DNA of 64,000 bases from Microglena sp. YARC (lineage: Eukaryota > Chlorophyta > Chlorophyceae > Chlamydomonadales > Chlamydomonadaceae). Made by a program: the position numbers and the translations under genes. The notes below the pieces were generated by a model. That model searched no databases and was not told the origin of the DNA. It was given only the letters and a program-made list of their open reading frames with translations. Every line of letters starts with the position of its first letter. The first letter of the stretch is position 1. Positions 10,602 to 21,439 of this stretch are shown here, one piece after another. The stretch lies in assembly GCA_022414725.1 (NCBI GenBank), contig JAJSRW010002113.1:1-64000 (forward strand), given 5' to 3'.

Positions 10602-10925
10602 TGCTGGCAAGAGCCTTATTAATGAGCTCACATGCAGCCATGCCTATTGGGGTGTATGCAACTGAGCTGTTGCATGATGCCACCCCTTTCACCGCTTCAT
10701 GTTGGATTTGAATGATGACCATGTTCTGTCTTTGAGAGTGAACAACCGACACCAATAACCCCAACACGACAGATGAGTGCCGTATACGCTGTGCACTGCA
10801 CCCTGCTGACATCATACCCCAGCCACATGGCCCTTGGAGGGTGGATCATGCACTCACTTGGTCGGCTGGTGTGAGACATAGCTCTCTATCTTGCATCAAG
10901 GTTGGGGACCTAAGCATGGTGTATT
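10602..10925 (+). repeat. 3' flank of BTB gene 2 with satellite-like repeat
   Basis: 3'-UTR sequence shared with gene 3 is followed by the 'gccgtatacgctgtgcactg' and 'atcttgcatcaaggttgggg' segments, the single-copy form of the sequence amplified at 16-20 kb. Confidence 0.65.
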
Positions 10926-11160
10926 GCCCCCTCATTTTTTTTTGCGGAGCCCCCCCTTCTGGGAGGCTGGAGCCCTCAGGGTTTTCCCATTGTCCGTTTG
11001 TCCAACCGTCCGTCTGACCAACCGAGCAACCGACCGAAAAATTGAAGCCTGACACGTAAGCCAACTGTCTCACATATAACTAGCTTTGGTCAGCTCCAGT
11101 TGCCAATACACTCTGCCAGCGTTGCTTGCGACGCTGCACGGGACTTGTTTTTAAGTTGTG
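10925..11160 (-). repeat. dispersed repeat R1, reverse copy
   Basis: R1 is about 220 bp. In forward orientation it begins 'acaagtcctatgcggcg', continues 'ttggcggagtgtgttggcaa' and 'cttcaagca...ggacaaacggacaaatgg', and ends in a G/C hairpin ('gggggctcc...ggggctccgcc') plus a short A run. Six copies are present; this one is reversed and diverged. Confidence 0.65.
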
Positions 11161-12378
11161 AAAGGACTCTTACCCTACGAGGTAGGTCTCTCGACACAAA
11201 CCAGTGACACTGCCGAGGATTCAGTTCGAATGGCGTTGCCACTCCTACAAAAGAGTAGGCGCAGTAGATGATAGAACTCCAATCATGAAGCGGATCATAT
11301 CATATCATGTCATCATATGATATGCCGGTCCCAAGTGATATGGAATAAGATAGAATGGGGGCGCCTACAGACACTGGTTGGTTAGAGCTCTGGCTAAATT
11401 ACGCAGTGAGTAGCGAGGCTGTACATTAATAGGGGGCGGCTATGTTATATAGTATTAGTGAACAAATAATAGTATATAATATTATATAGCATTAGTCGGA
11501 CGAGCTGTCTCACCAGAATTTCGAATTTATTTGATCACTAATATTATTGTGGCACTGTAATAAATGAGTTAATATTAGTTTTTCAAACACTAATATTAGT
11601 TGCCGTTCCCTATGCATTAATAGTGGCTCCTCCTAAGCACCGAGGCAGGCGAGGAAATCCACGTGCGTGAGTTAAACCTAGCACTAGCTAGTGCTAGGGT
11701 TTGGGTAGTGCAGGCAGCTGTAACCTAGACCGGGGCTGAGACGGATTCCAGTGTCAGTAACGGCATGCAAGCGCTAGCTAGTTCTTGGCATGGTTACGGG
11801 CAGGTAGGACGACGAGTGATCTCGACATAGACCTGACCGGTACCACTGTAGCAAGCTATTCTGCTACAAATCAGGGATATTAGCCCTTAATATTCAACCT
11901 GCCTTCCTCATTGACTTGACTATAATTATAACCCCTGTTTGGCCTTTAGCCTAGTTGGCTACCCCTGGACTGTTCTACGCTGTTTTTGTACATGTTTTGC
12001 TAGATTGTGAGATTGCTAGTTGTTTTGGAAGTTATGGACAAGCAGGTTTACTCTGTTTCGATCAGCCATCAATATAACCATAATAGAAAATCTAGTTACA
12101 TTAAGTTGATCATGATTGCTCGATGTTGGGAAAGTCCCTGAAGTCTTTTTGGCTACCCCTGGACTGTGACATAGATACATATTAGATTTCGTCTAAGCAG
12201 ACTTCAGTGGACTAGTTTGCAGCTGCGTTTGTTTTGATTACAAGGGTTATCACCCTTCAGGCTGCTCACTGTCTGTGGGCGGAGTAGACATGGGTACAAT
12301 GAACCCTGCTACACAACATCCCCGGGGACATTATGTTATCACAGGGCTGCAGACAGTCTAGAGACATGTCTAGGTTTA
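11161..12378. other. gene-free stretch, AT-rich palindromes
   Basis: No gene was recognised. About 11440-11605 is AT-rich with repeated inverted 'actaatattagt' motifs. Sequence around 11880-12010 and 12130-12300 is a diverged duplicate of about 6620-6740 and 6900-7130. Confidence 0.45.
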
Positions 12379-12474
12379 CGGTGACTTTAGCTAACTCTGG
12401 CTTACGCTATGGTGTCCTTAACTTCACGTCCTGTCAGTGAATGTATTACACAGATGTAACAATTTCAATTTCAT
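12379..12474 (+). mobile_element. SINE family S2, full-length copy
   Basis: A 96-bp element running from 'cggtgactttagctaactc' through 'ggcttacgctatggtgtcc' and 'tgtattacacagatgtaac' to the (aatttc) tail. It is flanked by a perfect 12-bp target duplication, tgtctaggttta, at 12367-12378 and 12475-12486. Confidence 0.88.
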
Positions 12475-12490
12475 TGTCTAGGTTTAGAAT

Positions 12491-12830
12491 TTGGTTCAAT
12501 TATTGCATGGTTTTTCAGCCAACTCTGGGCTGCTTACCGTCTTCCAAGATCCAATGCCAAGTTCCCCATTTGCGTTGAGCCAACTAAGCGGATTAGGCCG
12601 TGTCCAGACATAGAATGTAGGACCTATATGCTTGTACGCGTTGAATTCAGTTTTAGGGGTAGTGGGCTAATTACGATTTTATTTGATTGCTACCGGTATA
12701 TTGTTTTTTCAGCCAACACTGGGCTGCTCACCGTCTTCCTATTCTATGCAAATTCCCTCCGTGCGATACCCACGGAAATCAGGGAGCGAACAAAGCATAT
12801 TAGATGGGCTAATCCTTCTTGTAAAAGAAC
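12491..12830 (+). repeat. two tandem R2 copies
   Basis: Two R2 copies in direct orientation, each with 'tttttcagccaac', 'tgggctgct(c/t)accgtcttcc' and a conserved tail, separated by 'tatatgcttgtacgcgttg'. Confidence 0.65.
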
Positions 12831-13804
12831 AACGCCTGCATGGATCTCCTTAATTTCTCACGAATCCATGGGTCCTACAACTTGAACTTGAACTTGTGTA
12901 GTTGTGTGTATGGCTCCAGCTTTAAGCCTGATCGCCGTCTTCGGCAGTGACATAACCAATTCAAAGCAAGGGTCCAAGAAGCATGAGGGTTGCGGCCATG
13001 ACCTGGGGGCTGTAAGAGTGTTGGGGAATGGTTTGATCAGGGGGATCCCCAAATCTGCTTCTCGAGATGCAGCATGTTTTTAAATCTGCTTCTTGAGGCT
13101 CAACTGGGCTCGAAATACGTTTCTGCGATGCAACAGACCCCCCCCCCCCCCCCCACACACACAAAAAAAAACAAATTTGCATATGCCTCTGACCCTGCCC
13201 CCTGAGTTGCAACAGACCCTAAAAAATCCCTGTCTGCCACGCAATGGACCCTCCGACCAGGGTACTTCAGGAGGTCCTCAAGATCTGCTGCCTGAGACGC
13301 AATCAACTGTACAGCCTGCGTCCTGCGACGCAACGGACCCTTCCGTCTGGTCAACGGACTCTTCCCGCGTTGTGTCCTGCGGCACAACGTACCCTTCAAC
13401 GATGTGTCTGCGACGGAGGACGCAGCGTCCTGAACAACAATGCTGGGGGGCTAGACAATTAAGGCACATGTTTTCAGGCGGGCTCGCTCTACACCATGGT
13501 TGGAATGAACTATGCCATACTAAGCAATTTTTTTACCATTTTGTAATCATTGATTGTTTTTTCATTTTTGCTAACCGTGCTTGGGCAAGTCCCTTCACTT
13601 GAGCCTATTCGACTGCATAGTTATATACAACTGTCTACTTGAGCCATTTTATCATTTACCAATTCCTTGATCCTTAGTCCTAGGATTTGCTTTGGGGATT
13701 GCTTTCTATTGTTCATCAATCATTACTTCTAGCCAAGATACTTCTCGCTGAGATCATCACTCATCAGGTGCGGGACCCGGTCTGAACCGGCTTTCCCTCA
13801 CATT
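12831..13804. repeat. degenerate 'gacgcaac' repeat block
   Basis: Between about 13040 and 13430 many spaced copies of 'cctgagacgcaa' / 'tctgcttctcgagatgca' phrases occur, each followed by 'cagaccct' or 'cggacc'. The same kind of block occurs at 22520-22670, 31600-31860, 33230-33345 and 41640-41770. The reading frames here are by-products of the repeat and show no domain. Confidence 0.6.
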
Positions 13805-13981
13805 GGAATCAGTGCCAGCTCCGGCCAACAGTAGTCTGAGTTCTCGTCTTGGGACTCTCGCGGACGTGCTATCCCTCGCATCTCACCAAGCCGCTGAGCT
13901 TAAAGCTATCCTTTATCACAAGAGCGCCTGTGATCTTAGTGTCCACTCTTGCAGTCTCCGCATTCTGCTCCCCTCTACGAC
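13805..13981 (+). promoter_or_regulatory. conserved upstream block of BTB gene 3
   Basis: Homologous to 8838-9026 upstream of gene 2. The 'cattctgctccc' element ends about ten bases before the ATG. A TTG at 13949 is in frame with the gene, but paralogy places the start at the ATG of MFKGDF at 13982. Confidence 0.55.
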
Positions 13982-15553
13982 ATGTTCAAGGGCGATTTCA
14001 ACCAACCTACCTTTTCGGATCTACTTCTGGTCCTGCGGAGCTCACAAGGTGGTAGTTGCACTTCCAGCGACCTCGCTATTGAAAGTCCTTCTGATAAACG
14101 GCGCTGCACAGGATTATCCTTGAATGATGTGCGCTCATTTCATACCCACAAATACGTCTTGGCGTCCACTTCCCCCGTCATAAAAGCCATGTTGCTGAGG
14201 GCGAAGGAGCTCAGGGAGCTACAGGCCATGGGTGATGGCTTGCGTATTCGTCTTCTTCCAGTGGAGTGCAAAGGGGCAGTTTGTCTACTTGTATCACCTC
14301 CTGCCCATCAGCTGTCAGACCCCCAACTTGAAATCTTGGAGCTGCCCATGGAGCAGGAGGAGCTTTTGGCTTTTGAGGTGTTGTTACGATCGATCTACTC
14401 AGGTGGCCTGGCTGAGGAGGTGAGAAGTGCCCTGTCCAGTGAGCATGGGGTAGATGTCAGCAGAGTCATGCTGTTGGTGCAGGTGTACCGCTTGGCTGAT
14501 CGCTTGGAGGTGTGCACTGATCCTTGTGCAGAGGCAATCTCAGCCCTTACCTCATCAGACTGCCAGTCAGTAGATGATGCGAACTATGTCTTCTCCTTGA
14601 AGAGGACTGCCCCGGCTTTGGTTGAGCATGCAACCATCAAGGCTCTTTTGGAGAAGTGCCTGTCCCAGCTAGTTGCACGCTTCAGCAATATTGACCATGT
14701 GTGTTATGGCACCAGTTTAATGGAAGAATTCCAGCGACTAGACTTCCTGTCAGTGCTTGCTTTCCTTGACTCAGACAATTTGGAAGTATTTTCAGAGAAT
14801 GAAATCGTCGCACTCATGAGCGCTTGGATGGGTGATGACTGGGCTGACCGGTTCAGCAAAGAGCAACTGGGGGCTTTCTGGAGAGTCCTTCGCCTGGGAA
14901 ACTTGACTGCATCTTTCTTAACTAATTTGACTGCTTTTGCACCCTGGCTACCCGTGGACCCTGCTGTGTTGCTTCATGTCGCAACATGGAAGTTGTATCA
15001 GGCAACAAATCCTGTGAAAGCTGTCTCCATGCAAAAAAGGCTACAGTCTGCACATGGCAGTACTGTGGCATGGTTCAGGGACAAAAGGAAACACAATGCA
15101 CCTATTGAAGCTGGCCCGTTGTTTACCGGGGGTCTCTCTAAAGGTAATTTGGCTGAGCTTCTGACATTGGTGCAACACTCTGAGGCACAAGACGACCTGC
15201 ATACGATTAGGTCTGGATCGTCAGGCTTCAAAGGATATGATTTCTTTGCCACCCTGTCAGTGCAGCTTGTGTCTGACGGCTCCAAGAAGACGTTTGTGCT
15301 GTCCGTTGGTTTTGAGGTTGGAACTCCAGATCTCAGAACAAATACGGGAAGCAGAATCTTGGTTGATGTCAAGGCTAGGTGTCTACTTGGCGAACAGGAG
15401 TTTTGCTTGGGGGAGGTTGACGATGTCGTAGATGGGACCCACGCCTGGGAAGTGACCAGATTGGACGCTTTGGCTGATTTCTCATGCCTGGGAAGCTACC
15501 TGAACGATGATGGGGACCTGGTTATGAAACTCAAGATTTACAAAGTTGACTGA
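13982..15553 (+). CDS. BTB-BACK protein with MATH-like C-terminus (paralogue 3)
   Basis: Intronless, 523 residues counted from the ATG of MFKGDFNQPTF. BTB core: HKYVLASTSPVIKAML, RSIYSGGL and LLVQVYRLADRLEV. BACK part: SENEIVALMSAWMGDDW. Tail: LADFSCLGSYLNDDGDLVMKLKIYKVD, in which the usual VQL of the last strand has become MKL. It is the closest relative of paralogue 2. The satellite-like 3' flank follows, with the gagctgttgcatgatgc element at 15614-15630. A CUL3-adaptor function is the family expectation; the target cannot be read from sequence. Confidence 0.88.
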   Translation: MFKGDFNQPTFSDLLLVLRSSQGGSCTSSDLAIESPSDKRRCTGLSLNDVRSFHTHKYVLASTSPVIKAMLLRAKELRELQAMGDGLRIRLLPVECKGAVCLLVSPPAHQLSDPQLEILELPMEQEELLAFEVLLRSIYSGGLAEEVRSALSSEHGVDVSRVMLLVQVYRLADRLEVCTDPCAEAISALTSSDCQSVDDANYVFSLKRTAPALVEHATIKALLEKCLSQLVARFSNIDHVCYGTSLMEEFQRLDFLSVLAFLDSDNLEVFSENEIVALMSAWMGDDWADRFSKEQLGAFWRVLRLGNLTASFLTNLTAFAPWLPVDPAVLLHVATWKLYQATNPVKAVSMQKRLQSAHGSTVAWFRDKRKHNAPIEAGPLFTGGLSKGNLAELLTLVQHSEAQDDLHTIRSGSSGFKGYDFFATLSVQLVSDGSKKTFVLSVGFEVGTPDLRTNTGSRILVDVKARCLLGEQEFCLGEVDDVVDGTHAWEVTRLDALADFSCLGSYLNDDGDLVMKLKIYKVD

Positions 15554-15699
15554 TGCTGGCAAGAGCCTTATTAATGTGCTCACCTGCAGCCATGCCTGTT
15601 GGGGTAGGTAACTGAGCTGTTGCATGATGCACCCCATGCTGCATGCTGGATTTGAATGCCGACCATGATATATCTTTCAGCTTAAAGCCTCAGGCCGTC

Positions 15700-15989
15700 A
15701 ACACTGATACCCCCTTATAACACTTGAGTGCTGTATATGCCGTACACTGCACCCTGCTGACATCATACCCCAGCCATATGTCTCTTGGAGGGTGGTTCAT
15801 GTACTCACTTGGTTGGCTGGTGGGGGGGCATGGTCCTCTGCCTCGCATCAATATGGGGGGCCTAAATATGATGCAGTGGATCCACAACAGACCATATTAC
15901 TCGAAACAAGGATATTCAATCTGAGTTTCGCATTTATAGACTAGGCCCGACTATACTGGATATATCAACCTAGGGTTACCCCCTGGACT
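15700..15989 (+). repeat. single-copy progenitor of the satellite and first spacer
   Basis: It holds 'gccgtacactgcaccctgct', 'actcacttggttggctggtg' and 'gcctcgcatcaatatggggg', then a spacer ('gtggatccacaacagacc', 'tttatagactaggcccgac', 'ggatatatcaaccta') found again at each edge of the following arrays. Confidence 0.7.
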
Positions 15990-16550
15990 GTGGTATGCAT
16001 ACCCATGGAAGTGGAGGGCATGGTCCTCTGCCTCGCATCAATATGGGGAGCCTACACATGGAAGTGGGGGACATGGCCCGCTGCATTGCATCACATGGCC
16101 CTCTGCCTTGCATCAATATGGCTCTCTGCATTGCATCACATGGCCCTCTGCCTTGCATCACATGGCCCTCTGCATTGCATCAATATGGGGGGCCTACACA
16201 TGGAAGTGGGGGACATGGCTCTCTGCCTTGCATCACATGGCCCTCTGCCTTGCATCAATATGGGGGGCCTACACATGGAAGTGGGGGACATGGCCCTCTG
16301 CATTGCATCACATGGCCCTCTGCCTTTCATCAATATGGCTCTCTGCATTGCATCACATGGCCCTCTGCATTGCATCAATATGGGGGGGCCTACAAATGGA
16401 AGTGAGGGACATGGCCCGCTGCATTGCATCACATGGCCCTCTGCCTTGCATCAATATGGGGGGCCTTCACATGGAAGTGAGGGACATGACCCGCTGTATT
16501 GCATCACATGGCCCTCTGCATTGCAACAATGGTGGGGGCCTAAACAAGCA
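15990..16550 (+). repeat. satellite array 1
   Basis: Tandem array of two alternating modules. Module A is 22 bp (atggccc-tctgccttgcatcac). Module B is about 53 bp (the same start, then catcaatatgggggg, cctacacatggaagtggggg, ac). A+B is 75 bp, a multiple of three, so stops are rare in all frames on both strands. The resulting long reading frames show no domain and I do not regard them as genes. Confidence 0.92.
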
Positions 16551-16690
16551 TTTGTGGATCCACAACAGTTTATATTACTTCAAGCAGGGATGTTCAATCT
16601 GCTTTCCGCATTTATAGACTAGGCCCGACTGTACTGGATATATCAACCTAGCTGGTTACCCCCTGGGCTGTGGTATGCATACCCATGGAA
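16551..16690 (+). repeat. spacer between satellite arrays
   Basis: About 150 bp, including 'gtggatccacaacagttta' and 'gactaggcccgactgtact'. It is shared with about 15856-16013, 19924-20084 and, split by a MITE, about 20285-20600. It marks array edges and gives a higher-order structure. Confidence 0.8.
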
Positions 16691-19600
16691 GTGGGGGGCA
16701 TGGTCCCTTGCCTCGCATCAATATGGGGGACAACACATGGAAGTGGCGGACATGGCCCTCTGCCTTGCATCAATATGAGGGGCCTACAGATGGAAGTGGG
16801 GACATGGCCCTCTGCCTTGCATCAAAATGGGGGGCCTGCAGATGGAAGTGGGGACATGGCCCTCTGCCTTGCATCAATACGGGGGGCCTACAGATGGAAG
16901 TGGGGACATGGCCCTCTGCCTTGCATCAATATGGGGGGCCTACACATGGAAGTGGGGGACATGGCTCTCTGCCTTGCATCACATGGCCCTCTGCCTTGCA
17001 TCAATATGGGGGGCCTACACATGGAAGTGGGGACATGGCCCTCTGCCTTGCATCAATATGGGGGGCCTACACATGGAAGTGGGGGACATGGCTCTCTGCC
17101 TTGCATCACATGGCCCTCTGCCTTGCATCAATATGGGGGGCCTGCACATGGAAGTGGGGACATGGCCCTCTGCCTTGCATCAATATGGGGGGCCTACACA
17201 CGGAAGTGGGGGACATGGTCCGCTGCATTGCATCACATGGCCCTCTGCCTTGCATTGCATGGCCCTCTGCCTTGCATTGCATGGCCCTCTGCCTTGCATC
17301 AATATGGGGGGCCTACACGTGGAAGTGGGGTACATGACCCGCTGCATTGCATCACATGGCCCTCTGCCTTGCATCAATATGGAAGTGGGGGACATGACCC
17401 GCTGCATTGCATCACATGGCCCTCTGCCTTGCATCAATATGGGGGGCCTACACATGGAAGTGGGTGACATGACCCGCTGCATTGCATCACATGGCCCTCT
17501 GCCTTGCATCAATATGGGGGGCTTACACGTGGAAGTGGGGGACATGGCCCGCTGCATTGCATCACATGGCCCTCTGCTTTGCATCGCATGGCCCTCTGCC
17601 TTGCATCAATATGGGGGGCCTACTCATGGAAGTAGGGGACATGTTCTGCTGCATTACATCACATGGCCCACTGCCATGCATCGCATGGCCCCCTGCCTTG
17701 CATCAATATGGGGGGCCTACACATGGAAGTGGGGGACATGGTCCGCTGCATTGCATCACATGGCCCTCTGCCTTGCATCAATATGGGGGGCCTTCTCATG
17801 GAAGTGGGGGACATGGTCCGCTGCATTGCATCACATGGCCCTCTGCCTTGCATCGCATGGCCCTCTGCCTTGCATCAATATGGGGGGCCTACACGTGGAA
17901 GTGGGGGACATGGCCTGCTGCATTGCATCACATGGCCCTCTGCCTTGCATCGCATGGCCCTCTGCCTTGCATCAATATGGGGGGCCTACTCATGGAAGTA
18001 GGGGACATGGTCCGCTGCATTGCATCACATGGCCCACTGCCATGCATCGCATGGCCCCCTGCCTTGCATCAATATGGGGGGCCTACACATGGAAGTGGGG
18101 GACATGGTCCGCTGCATTGCATCACATGGGCCTCTGCCTTGCATCAATATGGGGGGCCTTCTCATGGAAGTGGGGGACATGGTCCGCTGCATTGCATCAC
18201 ATGGCCCTCTGCCTTGCATCGCATGGCCCTCTGCCTTGCATCAATATGGGGGGCCTACACGTGGAAGTGGGGGACATGGCCCGCTGCATTGCATCACATG
18301 GCCCTCTGCTTTGCATCACATGGCCCTCTGCCTTGCATCAATATGGGGGGCCTACTCATGGAAGTGGGGGACATGGCCCGCTGCATTGCATCACATGGCC
18401 CTCTGCCTTGCATCAATATGGGGGGCCTATACGTGGAAGTGGGGGACATGGCCTGCTGCATTGCATCACATGGCCCTCTGTCTTGCATCGCATGGCCCTC
18501 TGCCTTGCATCAATATGGGGGGCCTACTCATGGAAGTAGGGGACATGGTCCGCTGCATTGCATCACATGGCCCACTGCCATGCATCGCATGGCCCCCTGC
18601 CTTGCATCAATATGGGGGGCCTACACATGGAAGTGGGGGACATGGTCCGCTGCATTGCATCACATGGGCCTCTGCCTTGCATCAATATGGGGGGCCTTCT
18701 CATGGAAGTGGGGGACATGGTCCGCTGCATTGCATCACATGGCCCTCTGCCTTGCATCGCATGGCCCTCTGCCTTGCATCAATATGGGGGGCCTACACGT
18801 GGAAGTGGGGGACATGGCCCGCTGCATTGCATCACATGGCCCTCTGCCTTGCATCAATATGGGGGGCCTAAACATGTAAAGTAGGGGACATAGTCCGCTG
18901 CATTGCCTCACATGGCCCTCTGCCTTGCATCGCATGGCCCTCTGCCTTGCATCAATATGGGGGGCCTACACGTGGAAGTGGGGGACATGGCCCGCTGCAT
19001 TGCATCACATGGCCCTCTGCCTTGCATCAATATGGGGGGTCCACACATGGAAGTGGGGGACATGGCCCGCTGCATTGCATCACATGGCCCTCTGCCTTGC
19101 ATCAATATGGGGGGCCTACACGTGGAAGTGGGGGACATGGCCCGCTGCATTGCATCACATGGCCCTCTGCCTTGCATCAATATGGGGGGCCCACACATGG
19201 AAGTGGGGGACATGGCCCGCTGCATTGCATCACATGACCCTCTGACTTGCATAAATATTGGGGGGCCTACACATGGAAGTGGGGGACATGGCCCGCTGCA
19301 TTGCATCACATGGCCCTCTGCCTTGCATCGCATGGCCCTCTGCCTTGCATCAATATGGGGGGCCTACACGTGGAAGTGGGGGACATGGCCCGGTGCATTG
19401 CATCACATGGCCCTCTGACTTGCATAAATAGGGGGGGGCCTACACATGGAAATGAGGGACATGACCCGCTGCATTGCATCAAATTGCCCTCTTCCTTGCA
19501 TCAATATGGGGGGCCTACACATGGAAGTTGGGGACATGGTCCGCTGCATTGCATCACATGGCCCTCTGCCTTGCATTGCATGGCCCTCTGCCTTGCATCA

Positions 19601-19935
19601 ATATGGGGGGCCTACACGTGGAAGTGAGGGACATGGCCCGCTGCATTGCATCACATGGCCCTCTGCCTTGCATTGCATGGCCCTCTGCATTGCATCAATA
19701 TGGGGGACCTACATGTGGAAGTGGGGGACATGGCCCGCTGCATTGCGTCACATGGCCCTCTGCCTTGCATCAATATGGGGGGTCTACACATGGAAGTGGG
19801 GGACATGGTCCGCTGCATTTCATCACATGGCCCTCTGCCTTGCATCGCATGGCCCTCTGCCTTGCATCAATATGGGGGGCCTACACGTGGAAGTGGGGGA
19901 CATGGCCCGCTGCATTGCATCAATGGTGGGGGCCT
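16680..19935 (+). repeat. satellite array 2 (main array, about 3.3 kb)
   Basis: Same A and B modules as array 1, with variants catcgcatgg and cattgcatgg in module A and acgtgg/actcatgg in module B. Blocks of several hundred bases recur almost unchanged; for example, blocks near 17660-17850, 18020-18220 and 18560-18760 are near-identical. This shows recent higher-order amplification. Long frames of up to about 570 codons are artefacts of the 75-bp period. Confidence 0.93.
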
Positions 19936-20323
19936 AAACAAGCATTTGTGGATCCACAACAGTTTATATTACTTCAAGCAGGGATGTTCAATATGCTTTC
20001 CGCATTTATAGACTAGGCCCAACTGTTCTAGATATATCAACCTAGCTGGTTACCCCCTGGGTGCGGTATGCATACCCATGGAAGTGGGGGGCATGGTCCT
20101 CTCCCTCACATCAAGATTGGTGTCAGAGTTTGAGTGAATACGATAGAAGTCAATGAGAGAGACGTTGAGTACCTGGAATCATTACACGAGTAAGGGCGGA
20201 CCCTTTTGGATAGCCGCCTATGAAAGAACCCAGGTTACGGGTTTAGACAGACAGGTAGAACCATAGAACAGCTAACGCTGACAATTGGGGGCCTAAACAA
20301 GCATGTGTGGATCCACAACAGTT
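19936..20323 (+). repeat. satellite edge spacers
   Basis: A third spacer copy (about 19924-20084), about 190 bp of unrelated sequence, then the start of a fourth spacer copy, which is interrupted by an M1 MITE at 20324. Confidence 0.65.
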
Positions 20324-20466
20324 CAGGGTTCTACTCTTGCCAAATCGGTCAGCCTTTTTTAGTGCAAGAAGCGCAAAAACTGCGCGCTGCGTCCACAGGG
20401 GTTTGAAAAAACTGCTCGAAACGCTCGAAGGGGCTCAAAAAGGCAGCGCGGCTTAGTAGTACCCTG
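20324..20466. mobile_element. MITE family M1 (hAT-like), internally deleted
   Basis: A 143-bp copy starting 'cagggttctac' and ending 'gtagtaccctg'. It has a perfect 8-bp target duplication, caacagtt, at 20316-20323 and 20467-20474. It inserted into a satellite spacer. Confidence 0.85.
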
Positions 20467-20613
20467 CAACAGTTCATAGATCTTGAAGCAAGGATGTTCA
20501 CCCCAGAACATATTTAACCCGCCTTCCACATAGACTAGGCTAGACTAGATGTAGAGCCCCTGTTTGGCCCTTAGCCTAGTTGGCTACCCCTGGGGCCCTG
20601 CACTGTTGCGTAC

Positions 20614-20809
20614 CAGGGTACTACTTTTTGTCAAATTGGTCAGCGCTTAAAGCGCACAAACGTCGAAGTGGCCAGCGCATTGTAGTGCAAAAAGCGCAAA
20701 AACTGCGCGCTGCGCCCACAGGGGGTTGCAAAAAACTGCTCGAAACGCGCCGTGGGGCTCAAAAAGGCAGCGCGCCAGCGCGCAAAAGCGCGCGCTTGGA
20801 AGTACCCTG
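20614..20809. mobile_element. MITE family M1
   Basis: A 196-bp element with CAGGGTACTAC...GGAAGTACCCTG ends and the family interior ('cagcgcttaaagcgcac', 'agtgcaaaaagcgcaaaaac', 'ggctcaaaaaggcagcgcg'). The flanks share only 'gtac', so the target duplication is lost. Confidence 0.75.
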
Positions 20810-20875
20810 GTACTAACACATGAAAACCATATAGCCTATGGGGCACAGCTATAAGTGTGCTGGGTGGTGGCATAT

Positions 20876-21078
20876 CATAGCTTTTCTTTCCGGCTACAGG
20901 CAGCAGCTTCTAGGCAGCTCCCTGAGGCAGCCACTGGTCGAAGCCCAAAGATTTTAACAGTACTAAAAAGCTGATTCTGTCAGCTTTAAGATGCACGATG
21001 TTGCTTAAAGTTTGGTTGAGTATCTAGCCAGGGGGGCTGCTTAGAAGCTGCTGCTCGTACTAGAAAATAACTGCTATG
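20876..21078. mobile_element. MITE family M2
   Basis: A 203-bp copy with M2 inverted ends ('catagcttttctttccggct' ... 'gctatg') and the shared 'agcagcttctaggcagctcc' arm. No clear TSD. Confidence 0.75.
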
Positions 21079-21139
21079 GACGGAAGGGTAGAGGGTGGGG
21101 GGTCTATCGCCGTCCCAAGTGTTCAAAGAGAGATAGGAT

Positions 21140-21262
21140 TGGGTTGGATTGGATTGTTACACGTTTTCCAGCCAAATCTGGGCTGCTCACCGTCTTCCAA
21201 TTCCATTTCCCACCATGCGATACTCATAGAAGCCAGGGGGCATACTAAGCGAATTAGACAGT
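21140..21262 (+). repeat. dispersed repeat R2
   Basis: Forward copy with 'attggattgttacacgtttt', 'tctgggctgctcaccgtctt' and the 'catgcgatactcatag' tail. Confidence 0.65.
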
Positions 21263-21279
21263 TTAAAGACGTATCCAGG

Positions 21280-21410
21280 ACCTGGTCAGGGTCCGGGTGC
21301 TGGCCCAGGTCCTGGTCCGATTCCTGGCTCAAGTCCAGGTCTATTTCCTGGCCCAGGTCCAAGTCCAGGTCCAGGTGCTCGCCCAAGTCCTGGTCCAGGT
21401 CCAGGAAGAG
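21280..21410 (+). repeat. (GGTCCA)-type hexamer array
   Basis: Degenerate 6/12-bp repeats of 'aggtcc', 'tggtcc' and 'gcccaggtcc'. Confidence 0.8.
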
Positions 21411-21439
21411 CGATAGGACAAAGCAGTTGTCGAGTTTTT

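Noticed and set aside
13949..13981. Upstream TTG start for BTB gene 3 (likewise a TTG at 27512 for gene 5)
   Set aside because: All paralogues align from the ATG of MF(K/Q); the upstream codons are part of the conserved non-coding block.
15990..19937. Very long overlapping reading frames (up to about 570 codons) on both strands in the satellite
   Set aside because: They result from the stop-free 75-bp repeat period. Peptides are pure repeat copies in every frame, with no domain or codon preference.
16000..20000. CRISPR array
   Set aside because: Repeats are directly adjacent variants of one another without unique spacers, and the context is eukaryotic.
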